DNA of 64,000 nt from Arthrobacter cheniae (GTDB taxonomy: Bacteria > Actinomycetota > Actinomycetes > Actinomycetales > Micrococcaceae), in NCBI RefSeq assembly GCF_003602275.1, contig NZ_QZVT01000009.1, positions 407 to 64,406 on the forward strand, given 5' to 3'. The notes beneath the pieces were generated by a model. That model did no database searches, was not told the origin of the DNA, and saw only the letters and a list, made by a program, of their open reading frames with translations. Below, one piece after another: positions 44,476 to 52,404 of this stretch. Position 1 is the stretch's first letter, and every line of letters begins with the position of its first letter. The position numbers were made by a program, and so were the translations under genes.

Positions 44476-44859
44476 GTGCCCATCGGCAAGGTCAAGTGGT
44501 TCGACGTGGACAAGGGCTTCGGTTTCGTGGCCACGGACGACGGCAAGGAAGTGTTCCTCCATTCCTCGGCGCTGCCCACAGGTGTCAGCGAGGTGAAAGT
44601 CGGCACCAAGCTCGAGTTCGGTGTCGCTGACGGTCGGCGTGGGCCTCAGGCCCTGTCCGCACGCATCCTCGAGCAGGCGCCGTCCGTGGTCAAGGCCACG
44701 CGCAAGAGTGCGGACGACATGGCCGTCATCACCGAGGACCTCATCAAGCTGCTCGACGCCGTGTCCAACGACCTCCGCAAGGGACGCTACCCGGAGAAGG
44801 GGCACGGGACGAAAGTGGCGGCGGTCCTGCGCGCGGTTGCAGACGACCTCGACGCGTAG
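44476..44859 (+). CDS. cold-shock domain protein with C-terminal extension
   Basis: The GTG at 44476 starts a 127-residue protein. The first 65 residues are a CspA-type OB fold with RNP1 (KGFGFVATD) and RNP2 (VFLHSSAL) aromatic motifs for single-stranded nucleic acid binding. A further 60 residues (ADDMAVITEDLIKLLDAVSN, then YPEKGHGTKVAAVLRAVADDLDA) form a helical extension not found in the classical 67-residue CspA but usual in one actinobacterial branch. The leader is over 100 bases and GC-rich. A DUF3027 gene follows after nine bases. Confidence 0.9.
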   Translation: MPIGKVKWFDVDKGFGFVATDDGKEVFLHSSALPTGVSEVKVGTKLEFGVADGRRGPQALSARILEQAPSVVKATRKSADDMAVITEDLIKLLDAVSNDLRKGRYPEKGHGTKVAAVLRAVADDLDA

Positions 44860-44868
44860 GCTTCCATC

Positions 44869-45492
44869 ATGACCTCGACCAACCTGGGGACCGCCGCCGG
44901 CGCCGTCCCGACCGACGACGCTGCGACGCCCGCCGAGGGGGACGCCGTCGCGCCGACGACGACCGAGGCGCCGAGGAAGCCCCGCGCCTCCCGCCGTATC
45001 CCCAAGTCGGATGCCGTGCTCGAAGCCGCCGTCGAGCGCGCCCGCAGCGCTGTCCTCGAGGTCGCACCCGAGTCCCAGATCGGCCGCCACGTGTCCGCCG
45101 TGATCGAGGGCGAACGCCTCGTCACGCACCGGTTCGAGGCTTTCCTGCCCGGCTACGGAGGCTGGCAGTGGTATGCGAGTGTGGCCCGCGTGGCGCGGAG
45201 CAAGGACGTGACTGTCTGCGAGGTCGGCCTGCTTCCGTCCGCGGCTTCCCTGGTGGCCCCCGAATGGCTGCCGTGGTCCCAGCGCGTGCGTCCTGAGGAT
45301 TCCGAGTCCGACGACGGCGTGCCGCAGGTCGGCGGATCGCAGGATGGCGGCCCGGCACCGGTCGAGGCCCTGGATAGTACCGACACCGAGGGTGCAGTCA
45401 CCGAGGGTGCAGACAGTGACGGTGCCTACACCGACGCGGTGGTCCTGGGCGAGTCGGCGGACAACGCTCCGGACCAACCCGACGCCGAGTGA
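44869..45492 (+). CDS. DUF3027 protein
   Basis: The 207-residue protein has an Ala/Thr-rich start, a basic KPRASRRIPKSDAVLEAAVER region, and the DUF3027 core (IGRHVSAVIEGERLVTHRFE, GYGGWQWYASVARVARSK, LLPSAASLVAPEWLPWSQRVR), then an acidic Ser/Asp tail of about 65 residues. The family is restricted to actinobacteria and typically lies next to cold-shock genes; its role is unknown. It is probably co-transcribed with the cold-shock gene and the MFS gene. Confidence 0.88.
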   Translation: MTSTNLGTAAGAVPTDDAATPAEGDAVAPTTTEAPRKPRASRRIPKSDAVLEAAVERARSAVLEVAPESQIGRHVSAVIEGERLVTHRFEAFLPGYGGWQWYASVARVARSKDVTVCEVGLLPSAASLVAPEWLPWSQRVRPEDSESDDGVPQVGGSQDGGPAPVEALDSTDTEGAVTEGADSDGAYTDAVVLGESADNAPDQPDAE

Positions 45493-45499
45493 CGCATCC

Positions 45500-46804
45500 G
45501 TGGCGCCGCAACGAGGACGGAGGAGCTTGAGTACCTTCCGATCGCTCGGCATCCACAACTACAGGCTCTGGTTCATCGGAGCCTCGATATCCAATATCGG
45601 CACCTGGATGCAGCGGACCGCCCAGGACTGGTTGGTGTACGACATCCTGACGCCACAGAACGCGTCCGCCCTCGGCATCGTGATGGCACTCCAACTCGGC
45701 CCACAGCTCGTGATCTCTCCGTGGGCAGGGCTCATCGCCGACACAGTGGACCGGCGCAAGCTCCTCGCCATGACGCAGATCGCCATGGCGCTCCTCGGCG
45801 CGGGGCTCGGGCTGATGGTGCTCCTCGACGTCGCGGTCCTCTGGCATGTCTACGCCTTCGCCCTGGCCCTCGGCGTGGTCTCCGCCTTCGATTCCCCGGC
45901 CCGCCAGGCCTTCGTCTCGGAGCTGGTGCGCGATGAGAACCTTCCCAATGCCGTCGCCCTCAACAGCGCCTCCTTCAACGGCGCCCGGCTGATCGGTCCC
46001 GCTGTCGCCGGGCTCCTCACTGCGGCGGTCGGTCCGGGCTGGGTGTTCATGATCAACGCGCTGACGTTCGGCGCGATGGTGTACGTGCTGCTGGCGCTCC
46101 GCACGTCGGAACTCAACAGGCAGCCGCGGCAGGCGCCGGGCAAGGGGCGCATCCGCGCGGGATTCAGCTATGTCCGCCACCGGCCCGACCTGATGATCGT
46201 CCTGCTCGCGATCTTCATCGTCGGGACGTTCGGACTGAACTTCGCCGTGTTCATCGCGTCCATGGCCCGTACCGAGTTCGGCCAGGATGCCCGGGTCTTC
46301 GGGATCCTCTCGTCGGTGATGGCGGTCGGCTCCCTCGCGGGCGCACTCCTGTCCGCCCGACGGGAGAGGCCGCGGCTGCGCTTCATCTTCGGGGCGTCCG
46401 CGGCGTTCGGGGTCGCCTGCCTGCTGGCCGCCCTGGCGCCCAACCTGTGGCTGTTCGGGCTGGCACTGGTGCCCGTCGGACTGTGCGCGCTGACACTGAT
46501 GACCAGTGCCAACGCCTACGTCCAGACGACGACGGACCCCGTCATGCGCGGCCGGGTCATGGCGCTCTACTTCGCCATCTTCCTCGGCGGCACTCCGCTC
46601 GGAGCGCCCGTGGTCGGCTGGGTGTCCGACACGTTCGGTCCCCGATGGAGCCTCGGTGTCGCTGCGGCGTCGGGCCTTGTCGCCGCAGCAGTCGGCATCT
46701 TCTGGGCCTGGAAGTACCACGAGGTCCGGCTCCGCTACGACCGCTCCGCGCCCCGCCGCCTCCGGCTGGATCACGAACCGGGAGCGGCGGACACATCGCC
46801 GTAG
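45500..46804 (+). CDS. MFS transporter (EntS/DUF894 type)
   Basis: I chose the GTG at 45500 (VAPQRGRRSLSTFRSLGIHN); a TTG at 45527 with GGAGGAG before it is a close alternative. The 434-residue protein has 12 helices with an N-terminal NYRLWFIGASISNIGTWMQRTAQDWLVY typical of the EntS-like branch, motif A as GLIADTVDRRKLLAM, and the second-half ALRTSELNRQ loop. Members export siderophores or drugs; the substrate is unknown. It begins seven bases after the DUF3027 stop. The longer frame extending over DUF3027 is not real. Confidence 0.85.
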   Translation: MAPQRGRRSLSTFRSLGIHNYRLWFIGASISNIGTWMQRTAQDWLVYDILTPQNASALGIVMALQLGPQLVISPWAGLIADTVDRRKLLAMTQIAMALLGAGLGLMVLLDVAVLWHVYAFALALGVVSAFDSPARQAFVSELVRDENLPNAVALNSASFNGARLIGPAVAGLLTAAVGPGWVFMINALTFGAMVYVLLALRTSELNRQPRQAPGKGRIRAGFSYVRHRPDLMIVLLAIFIVGTFGLNFAVFIASMARTEFGQDARVFGILSSVMAVGSLAGALLSARRERPRLRFIFGASAAFGVACLLAALAPNLWLFGLALVPVGLCALTLMTSANAYVQTTTDPVMRGRVMALYFAIFLGGTPLGAPVVGWVSDTFGPRWSLGVAAASGLVAAAVGIFWAWKYHEVRLRYDRSAPRRLRLDHEPGAADTSP

Positions 46805-46829
46805 TACTTCGCGCCCCCCATTGGGAGTC

Positions 46830-47954
46830 CTAGAGCAGGTTCTCGACCACGTAGTCGATGCAGGCAATGAGCGCCGACACGTCTTCGGGGTCGATCGCCA
46901 CGAAGGTGGCGACGCGCAGCTGGTTGCGGCCGAGTTTCCGGTAGGGCTCGACGTCGACGATCCCGTTGGCCCGGAGGATCGCGGCGATGCGCGCGGCGTC
47001 CACGGAGTCGTCGAAGTCCACCGTGACGATCACGTTCGAGCGGTCCTCCGTACGCACCACATAAGGGCTCGCGACGGGGGATGCCTCGGCCCAGCCGTAG
47101 AGACGTCCGGCCGAATCGGCGGTACGGGCTGCAGCGAAGGGCAGGCCGCCCTGGGCGTTGAGCCACTCGACCTGCGCATCGAGGGTCACCAGCGTGGACA
47201 GCGACGGCGTGTTGTAGGTCTGGTTGAGCCGCGAATTATCGATGGCCGTCTGCAGGTTCAGGAAATCCGGGATCCACCGGCCTCCGGTCGCGATCCGGGC
47301 AGCACGCTCGATCGCAGCGGGGGAGAAGAGCCCCAGCCACAGGCCGCCGTCGGAAGCGAAATTCTTTTGCGGGGCGAAGTAGTAGACGTCCGCCTGGGAC
47401 ACATCGACGTCCAGGCCACCGGCGGCGGACGTCGCATCGACGATGACCAGTGCTCCTTCATCGGCACCGTCGACCCGCCGAACCGGAGCGGCGACGCCGG
47501 TGGACGTCTCGTTCTGGGGCCAGGCGTAGGTGTCGATCCCCGCTTCCGCGACCGGGTCCGGGCGCGTGCCGGGCTCGGAGGTGATGACGCTCGACGCTTC
47601 GAGGAAGGGGGCCTTGGTGGTCGCGGACGCGAACTTGGAGCCGAACTCCCCGAACGAGAGGTGCTGCGCCTTCCTGTCCACCAGTCCGAAGGTCGCGACG
47701 TCCCAGAACGCCGTCGAACCGCCGACACCGAGAACGACCTCGTAGCCCTCCGGTGCGCCGAAGAACGACGACAGGCCCTCCCGGACGCGGCCTACCAGGG
47801 AGCGGACCGGCGCCTGACGGTGGGACGTTCCCAGCAACGACTGGCCGGCGGACACGAGCGCATCGATCTGGCCACTGCGTACCTTGGACGGACCGGCGCC
47901 GAAGCGGCCGTCCGCGGGCAGGAGGTGGTGGGGGACACGGGGGGTCTCGCTCAT
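46830..47954 (-). CDS. serC: phosphoserine aminotransferase
   Basis: The ATG at 47954 gives the actinobacterial N-terminus MSETPRVPHHLLPADGRFGAGPSKV. The 374-residue PLP enzyme shows GVGGSTAFWDVATFGLV near residue 80, LVIVDATSAAGGLDVDVSQADVYYFAPQKNFAS with the Schiff-base lysine (Gln-Lys-Asn) near 200, and the NTPSLSTLVTLDAQVEWL helix. It makes O-phosphoserine from 3-phosphohydroxypyruvate in serine biosynthesis. It is monocistronic and converges on the MFS gene. Confidence 0.93.
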   Translation of the reverse strand: MSETPRVPHHLLPADGRFGAGPSKVRSGQIDALVSAGQSLLGTSHRQAPVRSLVGRVREGLSSFFGAPEGYEVVLGVGGSTAFWDVATFGLVDRKAQHLSFGEFGSKFASATTKAPFLEASSVITSEPGTRPDPVAEAGIDTYAWPQNETSTGVAAPVRRVDGADEGALVIVDATSAAGGLDVDVSQADVYYFAPQKNFASDGGLWLGLFSPAAIERAARIATGGRWIPDFLNLQTAIDNSRLNQTYNTPSLSTLVTLDAQVEWLNAQGGLPFAAARTADSAGRLYGWAEASPVASPYVVRTEDRSNVIVTVDFDDSVDAARIAAILRANGIVDVEPYRKLGRNQLRVATFVAIDPEDVSALIACIDYVVENLL

Positions 47955-48203
47955 GGGTGCTCCAGCTGTTCGGCGGCGGGTATCGCCATCATTGTGCCCC
48001 AGAGGCCCGGGGGCCTCCATTTGTGAACGGCCCCGATCGGCGTTCCCTGACAGCCGTCGTCGCGCCCAGGTTGATTGCCGGGCCTGTTGCCGCATGGGTT
48101 AACCTTGGGAGGCGTGGGGCGGAACCGGCTGTGTCGGCCGTGGCACCCACCGGCGTGAGGCAGTCCAGCCGCGCACCCGCACCGCACCAAGGAGCTGACC
48201 CGG

Positions 48204-48899
48204 ATGACGGACCTCATCGATACGACCGAGATGTACCTGCGGACCATCCTTGAGCTCGAGGAGGAGAACATCGTGGCTCTCCGGGCGCGCATCGCCGAGC
48301 GTCTGCGCCACTCCGGCCCCACCGTCTCCCAGACCATCGGGCGCATGGAACGCGACGGCCTCGTCGTCGTCTCCGGTGACCGGCACCTGGAGCTGACGGA
48401 ACTGGGCCGGCGCCGCGCCACCGGCGTCATGCGGAAGCACCGCCTCGCGGAGCGACTGCTGAGCGATGTCATCGGCCTCGACTGGGCCTACGTGCACGAC
48501 GAGGCCTGTCGTTGGGAGCACGTGATGAGCGAGCGCGTGGAGCGCCGCCTCTATGAACTCCTCGGGAAGCCGTCCGAATCGCCCTACGGCAATCCCATCC
48601 CCGGACTCGAGGCGATCGGCGGCGTCCAGTCGAAGCTGTTCACCGATGGTGTGGTGACCCTGCTGTCCGCCATGGACACATACTCACCCGAGAATCAGGT
48701 CACGCTGCTTCGGTTGGCCGAGCCGATCCAGGTGGATCCGGAGCTCCTGACGCAGCTCGACGAGGGCGGATTGCGCCCGGGTGCCCAGCTGGCCCTGGAA
48801 TCCGTAGGCGGCTACGTGTCCGTGCGTGTCCCAGGCGTCGAGGGGGCCCTCGAGCTGCCGCCCGAGGTCGCATCGCATGTCTTCGTCTCCGTCGCCTGA
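48204..48899 (+). CDS. ideR: DtxR/IdeR iron-dependent repressor
   Basis: The 231-residue protein follows DtxR of Corynebacterium diphtheriae closely. DNA-binding helices are in RARIAERLRHSGPTVSQTIG; primary metal ligands Met10, Cys102, Glu105 and His106 and ancillary ligands His79, Glu83 and His98 are all present at the same numbers (MRKHRLAERLL, VHDEACRWEHVM). A C-terminal SH3-like domain follows. With Fe(II) bound it represses iron uptake and activates storage. A degenerate DtxR-box-like sequence lies 76 bases downstream, in front of the NlpC/P60 genes. The 250 bases upstream include the serC start and no clear operator. Confidence 0.94.
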   Translation: MTDLIDTTEMYLRTILELEEENIVALRARIAERLRHSGPTVSQTIGRMERDGLVVVSGDRHLELTELGRRRATGVMRKHRLAERLLSDVIGLDWAYVHDEACRWEHVMSERVERRLYELLGKPSESPYGNPIPGLEAIGGVQSKLFTDGVVTLLSAMDTYSPENQVTLLRLAEPIQVDPELLTQLDEGGLRPGAQLALESVGGYVSVRVPGVEGALELPPEVASHVFVSVA

Positions 48900-48975
48900 C
48901 GGCGCCACGACCGTCACGCCGCAGACAGTGTTACGTGACGATCCCGCAGGGTCGCACCAGCCATTTCCAGCCTGC

Positions 48976-48994
48976 TGACCTATACCTTACCTAG
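48976..48994 (-). promoter_or_regulatory. degenerate DtxR/IdeR-box-like sequence
   Basis: On the minus strand the 19 bases CTAGGTAAGGTATAGGTCA match about 13 of 19 positions of the DtxR consensus (TWAGGTWAGSCTWACCTWA), mostly in the left half. It lies about 60 bases upstream of the predicted NlpC/P60 promoter and next to the iron-repressor gene. Confidence 0.3.
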
Positions 48995-49015
48995 CCACCG
49001 TCACCAGAAACATAT

Positions 49016-49033
49016 CGTTCCGTGATCGGAACG
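49016..49033. promoter_or_regulatory. inverted repeat upstream of the NlpC/P60 promoter
   Basis: CGTTCCG (49016-49022), TGAT, CGGAACG (49027-49033) is a perfect dyad that touches the -35 hexamer. ATAT and a distant CATAT extend the symmetry. It does not match the CRP or MtrA consensus; the binding protein is unknown. Confidence 0.45.
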
Positions 49034-49061
49034 TGACATATGACGGTTTCTCAGGTAGCCT
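49033..49061 (+). promoter_or_regulatory. promoter of the riboswitch-NlpC/P60 unit
   Basis: GTGACA (49033-49038), 17 bases, TAGCCT (49056-49061). Transcription would begin near 49068, leaving about 36 bases before the c-di-AMP aptamer. Confidence 0.55.
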
Positions 49062-49103
49062 ACATCTCGTGCCAAATTCGCTCTAGATCCGGCACCCTCC
49101 TGC

Positions 49104-49270
49104 AAATCGCCTAGCTCTGCCATTGCCGGAGGTCCGTTCGCACCATCGCATGGCAGAGGCGGGGGAACCAATTTGTGGATCTCTGACAAGAGATCCTTGG
49201 GGTTAAGTCGCTGTTCAACCAGCGGCCGGGTGACTCCCATCCGAATCCGACAGCTCACCTCGCAGGCGTT
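49104..49270 (+). ncRNA. c-di-AMP riboswitch (ydaO/yuaA)
   Basis: The leader of the first NlpC/P60 gene has the conserved blocks and pairing of the ydaO class. P1 pairs CGCCT (49108-49112) with AGGCG (49264-49268); CTCTGCCAT (49115-49123) pairs with ATGGCAGAG (49150-49158); the signature GGGGGAACC (near 49161-49169), the hairpin GGATCTCT/AGAGATCC (49177-49196) and TTGGGGTTAAG follow; the 3' block CCGACAGCTCACCTCGCAGG closes it. The aptamer ends two bases before the GGGAGAGG ribosome-binding site of the GTG start at 49288. In actinobacteria this class lowers expression of cell wall hydrolases when c-di-AMP is high. Confidence 0.92.
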
Positions 49271-49287
49271 GGGAGAGGCAATCCAAC

Positions 49288-50130
49288 GTGTCCACCAGCT
49301 CTTCGCTGGGCCGCCATCGCGCGCCCAAGACCGTCAGTCCGCTGACCACCCTGTCCATCGCAGTCACGTCGAATGCAGGATCGGTCGGCCGCCAGGCAGC
49401 CGTGATCGTCGCCGCTTCCGGGCTCGTCCTCACCGCGGGCCTTCCTGCCCACGGCGTCACCGCCCCCGAGCGTGAGGTGCAGTCCTCTGCGGCACTGACC
49501 GTCGACCGCGTCGTAGCCGCGGAGATCACGGTTCCCGCCAGCGCGAAGGTCTCCTTCGAGCGCGTGGCCGTCGAGGTCACTCCTGCTCCCGTGGTCGTCG
49601 AGGAAGCTCCCGCTCCTGTGGTCGAGGCTCCCGAGCCTGTCGCCGTCGTAGCCGCTGCTCCCGTCGAAGCCGCTCCCGTCGTTGCGGCTCCCGTCGTGGC
49701 CGCTACTCCGGCCGCCGCTCCCGTCACCGTGGTTCCCGCCGCAGTGCCTGTTGCGCCCGCTGCAGCACCGGTTGCCGCAGTCCCTGCCGCTCCTGTCGAG
49801 CAGCCGGCTCCCGTCCAGTCGTCGGGTGTCGGTGCCGGTCTGGTTGCCTCTGCCTACGCCCAGATCGGCGTCGCCCAGGACTGCACCGCGATGGTCGAGA
49901 CCGCTCTGCGCTCCGTCGGCAAGTCCGTGGGCGATCTCGCTCCCGGCCAGTTCTTCCAGTTCGGCGATGTCGTCGGAACGCCCGCAGCGGGCGACCTCGT
50001 CATCACCGGCGGCCACGTCGCGATCTACGTCGGCAACGGCCAGGTCATCAGCGGTGGCCTCAACGGCATGAACACCGGCCTCCACAGCCTGTCAGACCTT
50101 TCCGGCGCCAGCTTCGTCCGCGTCCGCTAG
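49288..50130 (+). CDS. secreted NlpC/P60 peptidoglycan hydrolase, paralogue 1
   Basis: The GTG at 49288 has GAGAGG nine bases upstream. The 280-residue protein has a basic start, a signal peptide around residues 28-58 (GRQAAVIVAASGLVLTAG), about 110 residues of Ala/Val/Pro repeats (PAPVVEAPEPVAVVAAAPVE) that would span the wall, and a C-terminal NlpC/P60 domain with catalytic Cys199 (AQDCTAMVE) and His243 (GGHVAIYVG). The usual Asp-Cys-Ser-Gly is Asp-Cys-Thr here. It cleaves peptide stems of peptidoglycan. Control by the c-di-AMP riboswitch directly upstream. Its last codons lie in a 46-base tandem duplication. Confidence 0.88.
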   Translation: MSTSSSLGRHRAPKTVSPLTTLSIAVTSNAGSVGRQAAVIVAASGLVLTAGLPAHGVTAPEREVQSSAALTVDRVVAAEITVPASAKVSFERVAVEVTPAPVVVEEAPAPVVEAPEPVAVVAAAPVEAAPVVAAPVVAATPAAAPVTVVPAAVPVAPAAAPVAAVPAAPVEQPAPVQSSGVGAGLVASAYAQIGVAQDCTAMVETALRSVGKSVGDLAPGQFFQFGDVVGTPAAGDLVITGGHVAIYVGNGQVISGGLNGMNTGLHSLSDLSGASFVRVR

Positions 50131-50188
50131 AACCCCACACACCCTTTCCGGCGCCAGCTTCGTCCGCGTCCGCTAGAACCCCACACAC
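50097..50188 (+). repeat. perfect 46-bp tandem duplication
   Basis: Copy 1 (50097-50142) and copy 2 (50143-50188) are identical at all 46 bases. The unit carries the last ten codons and the TAG of NlpC/P60 paralogue 1 plus 12 bases behind it, so copy 2 is an untranslated ghost of the gene end that lengthens the gap to paralogue 2. Confidence 0.97.
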
Positions 50189-50201
50189 GGAGAACTCCTT
50201 C

Positions 50202-51059
50202 ATGTCCTCACGCGCCACGATCGCCCGCCACCGAGGAGAAGCGCAGACCACTGCCAGCTTCTCGGCCCTCGCCAAAGCAGTCACCACCAACGCAGGCGGG
50301 ATGGGCCGCCAGGCCGCCGTCATCGCCGCGGCCTCCGGTCTCGTCCTGACCAGCGGCGTCGCAGCCAATGCGGCGGATCTCCACCCGCAGCGCGAGGTCG
50401 CCACCTCGAACGTTTCCGTGACAACGGCCCGCCCGGCCGTCGTCGCCTCCAGCTCGACGGTGCTCTCCTTCAACAAGACGCCGGTCAAGGTCAACGCCAA
50501 GCCGGTCGTCGTCGAGAAGGCCCCTGTGGTCGAGGCCCCTGTGGTCGAGGCGCCGGCAGCACCGGCACCCGTCGTCGAAGCGGCTCCGGTCGCTGTTGCC
50601 GCGGCTCCGGTCGTGGTTGCAGCCCAACCCGCCGCGCCGGCCGCTGTTGCGGCTCCCGTCACTGTCGCGGCTCCTGCGCCCGCACCGGCTGCGGCACCTG
50701 CCCCGGCGCCCGCACCGGTCGCCTCCTCCGGAGTGGCCGCCAAGATTGCCGCAGCAGCCAAGGGCCAGCTCGGGGTTATGCAGGACTGCACGCGGCTGGT
50801 CAGCAACTCCCTTGCCGCAGCAGGCATCAACTTCCACGGCTGGCCGGCAGGTTACCTGTCCCTCGGCCGCACCGTCAGCGCCGGGGAAGCCGTCCCGGGC
50901 GACCTCATCTACTACGCGGACGGCGGGGCGGGCGTGGCCCACATCGCGGTCTACATCGGTGGTGGCCAGGCCGTTCACGGTGGGTTCAACGGCAATACGA
51001 CGGCGATCGCACCGGCCGAGCTCGGCTCGGGCGGCGTCTACATCCGCGTCGGCGGCTGA
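50202..51059 (+). CDS. secreted NlpC/P60 peptidoglycan hydrolase, paralogue 2
   Basis: The 285-residue protein parallels its neighbour: basic start, signal region NAGGMGRQAAVIAAASGLVL, a short domain, an Ala/Val/Pro-rich linker (VEAPAAPAPVVEAAPVAVAA) and an NlpC/P60 domain with Cys196 (MQDCTRLVSN) and His247 (VAHIAVYIG). The signal and linker are closest between the two, while the catalytic halves have diverged (AAGINFHGWPAGYLSLGRTV here). It is 71 bases downstream of paralogue 1 with no terminator between, so the riboswitch is likely to control both. Confidence 0.88.
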   Translation: MSSRATIARHRGEAQTTASFSALAKAVTTNAGGMGRQAAVIAAASGLVLTSGVAANAADLHPQREVATSNVSVTTARPAVVASSSTVLSFNKTPVKVNAKPVVVEKAPVVEAPVVEAPAAPAPVVEAAPVAVAAAPVVVAAQPAAPAAVAAPVTVAAPAPAPAAAPAPAPAPVASSGVAAKIAAAAKGQLGVMQDCTRLVSNSLAAAGINFHGWPAGYLSLGRTVSAGEAVPGDLIYYADGGAGVAHIAVYIGGGQAVHGGFNGNTTAIAPAELGSGGVYIRVGG

Positions 51060-51075
51060 TCAGGACACACCGTAT

Positions 51076-51116
51076 CGGAAGAAGGACCGCCGCCCTGCGC
51101 CGGTCCTTCTTCCGTT
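51076..51116 (+). terminator. terminator of the NlpC/P60 unit
   Basis: CGGAAGAAGGACCG (51076-51089) pairs with CGGTCCTTCTTCCG (51101-51114) around 11 bases, then TT. Confidence 0.85.
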
Positions 51117-51282
51117 AAGGGGTAGCAGAAGCAACCTCTCGCGGCACGTCAACCGGTCGATAGCGGCGATTAGCCCGCGCCCGGTCTCCGGATTACCCTT
51201 GCAGTGTCAATCCGAAGCACTTCTCCCGAACCCCGGGATGGCAACTGGTTGCGGGGAACAGGTCAGCAAAGAGGCAAGTTGT

Positions 51283-51780
51283 ATGCGCACTCTTGTTCTG
51301 AATGCAGGGTATGAACCACTGGCGGTCATCACGTTCCGCCGGGCGCTGGTGCTTGTCCTTACCGGGAAGGCGAGCGTCGTCGCCGAGGACGAGGAGCCGA
51401 TCGTGGGACCGACGGAGATTCTGGGCAGGCCCTCGGTAATCCTGCTCAACCGGTACGTGAAGGTCCCGTACCGGCACGATGTGACGGCCACGAGACGTGG
51501 TGTCCTCCGCCGGGACAATCATCTGTGCGCCTACTGCGGCAAGACCGCCTCGACCATCGACCACGTCATGCCGAGATCCCGTGGAGGGAAGGACACCTGG
51601 GAGAACCTCGTGGCGTGCTGCCTCAAGTGCAACAACGCCAAGGGCGACAAGACGCTGGGCAGCCTTGGCTGGAGCCTGCGGATCGTCCCCCTTCCCCCGC
51701 GTGGACCCCAATGGCAGATCAGGGAACTGGAGAAGCCCGCACCCCAGTGGTCCGAGTTCCTCGCGGAAACCGCTGCATGA
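51283..51780 (+). CDS. HNH endonuclease-domain protein
   Basis: The ATG at 51283 has GAGG upstream; the longer frame runs back through the NlpC gene and is not real. The 165-residue protein begins MRTLVLNAGYEPLAVITFRR, a conserved actinobacterial N-terminus, and has a zinc-type HNH fold: CAYCG, TIDHVMPRSRGGKDTWENLV with the DH/N-H residues, and CCLKCNNAKG. Members are widespread, chromosomal and not phage-borne; the role may be in DNA repair or RNA metabolism and is unproven. Its leader (51223-51258) can fold into a hairpin GAACCCCG/CGGGGAAC with an inner GCAAC/GTTGC stem. The stop overlaps the MobA-like start (ATGA). Confidence 0.88.
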   Translation: MRTLVLNAGYEPLAVITFRRALVLVLTGKASVVAEDEEPIVGPTEILGRPSVILLNRYVKVPYRHDVTATRRGVLRRDNHLCAYCGKTASTIDHVMPRSRGGKDTWENLVACCLKCNNAKGDKTLGSLGWSLRIVPLPPRGPQWQIRELEKPAPQWSEFLAETAA

Positions 51781-52388
51781 CGGCGAACGCCCTCCGGTTC
51801 GACGCCGTCGTCCTCGCAGGTGGCCGGTCCTCCCGCCTGGGCGGCGTCCCGAAGGCGGGACTGATCCTCGACGGGCAGACCCTTCTCGAGCGGACATGCT
51901 CCGCCCTCGTGGGTGCCGGCCTGGTGGTCGTCGTCGGTCCGGATCCGGGTGCGGGAACGACGCCGGCCCTGGTCGGGTCCCCGACGTTCGTGCGGGAGGA
52001 GCCCGCGTTCGCGGGGCCTGCGGCCGCCCTCGTCGCCGGCTTTCTGAGCTTCGAAGGCCCCCGGGCACCCTGGTGCGCTGTTGTCGCCTGCGACATGCCC
52101 CGTGTCGGTGGCCTGCTCGACATCCTGCTCGCGGAGGCAGCCGCCGACGACTCATTTTCGCTGGTAGCGGTCGACGACGGCCGGGACCAGCCGCTGGCCG
52201 CGCTGTACCGGACCGCGGACCTGGCGTCAGGCATCGACGCCGTCCTCGCCGGCGGGACCGCGGACAATCTGTCGATGCGCAGCCTCCTTGCTACTGTGAG
52301 GACCAGACCGGTCCCGGTTCCACCGGGCACGACGCACGACGTCGACACCTGGAATGACGCGCGAGCGCTGGGCATCGACGTCCCCTAG
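51777..52388 (+). CDS. mobA: MobA-like molybdopterin-guanine dinucleotide nucleotidyltransferase
   Basis: The ATG at 51777 overlaps the HNH stop. The 203-residue protein has the nucleotidyltransferase motif VVLAGGRSSRLGGVPKAGL at its N-terminus, a VACDMPRVG acidic metal motif near residue 100, DGRDQPLAALYRT and a C-terminal TTHDVDTWNDARALGI. MobA attaches GMP (or a CTP-using homologue attaches CMP) to molybdopterin. The downstream MoeA and the nearby FdhA/FdhD genes fit a molybdenum cofactor cluster. Confidence 0.88.
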   Translation: MTANALRFDAVVLAGGRSSRLGGVPKAGLILDGQTLLERTCSALVGAGLVVVVGPDPGAGTTPALVGSPTFVREEPAFAGPAAALVAGFLSFEGPRAPWCAVVACDMPRVGGLLDILLAEAAADDSFSLVAVDDGRDQPLAALYRTADLASGIDAVLAGGTADNLSMRSLLATVRTRPVPVPPGTTHDVDTWNDARALGIDVP

Positions 52389-52404
52389 TACGCCCGGAGG
52401 GCCC

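Noticed and set aside
49016-49045. CRP or MtrA site in the NlpC/P60 promoter
   Set aside because: The dyad CGTTCCG-TGAT-CGGAACG does not fit TGTGA-N6-TCACA nor the known MtrA repeats.
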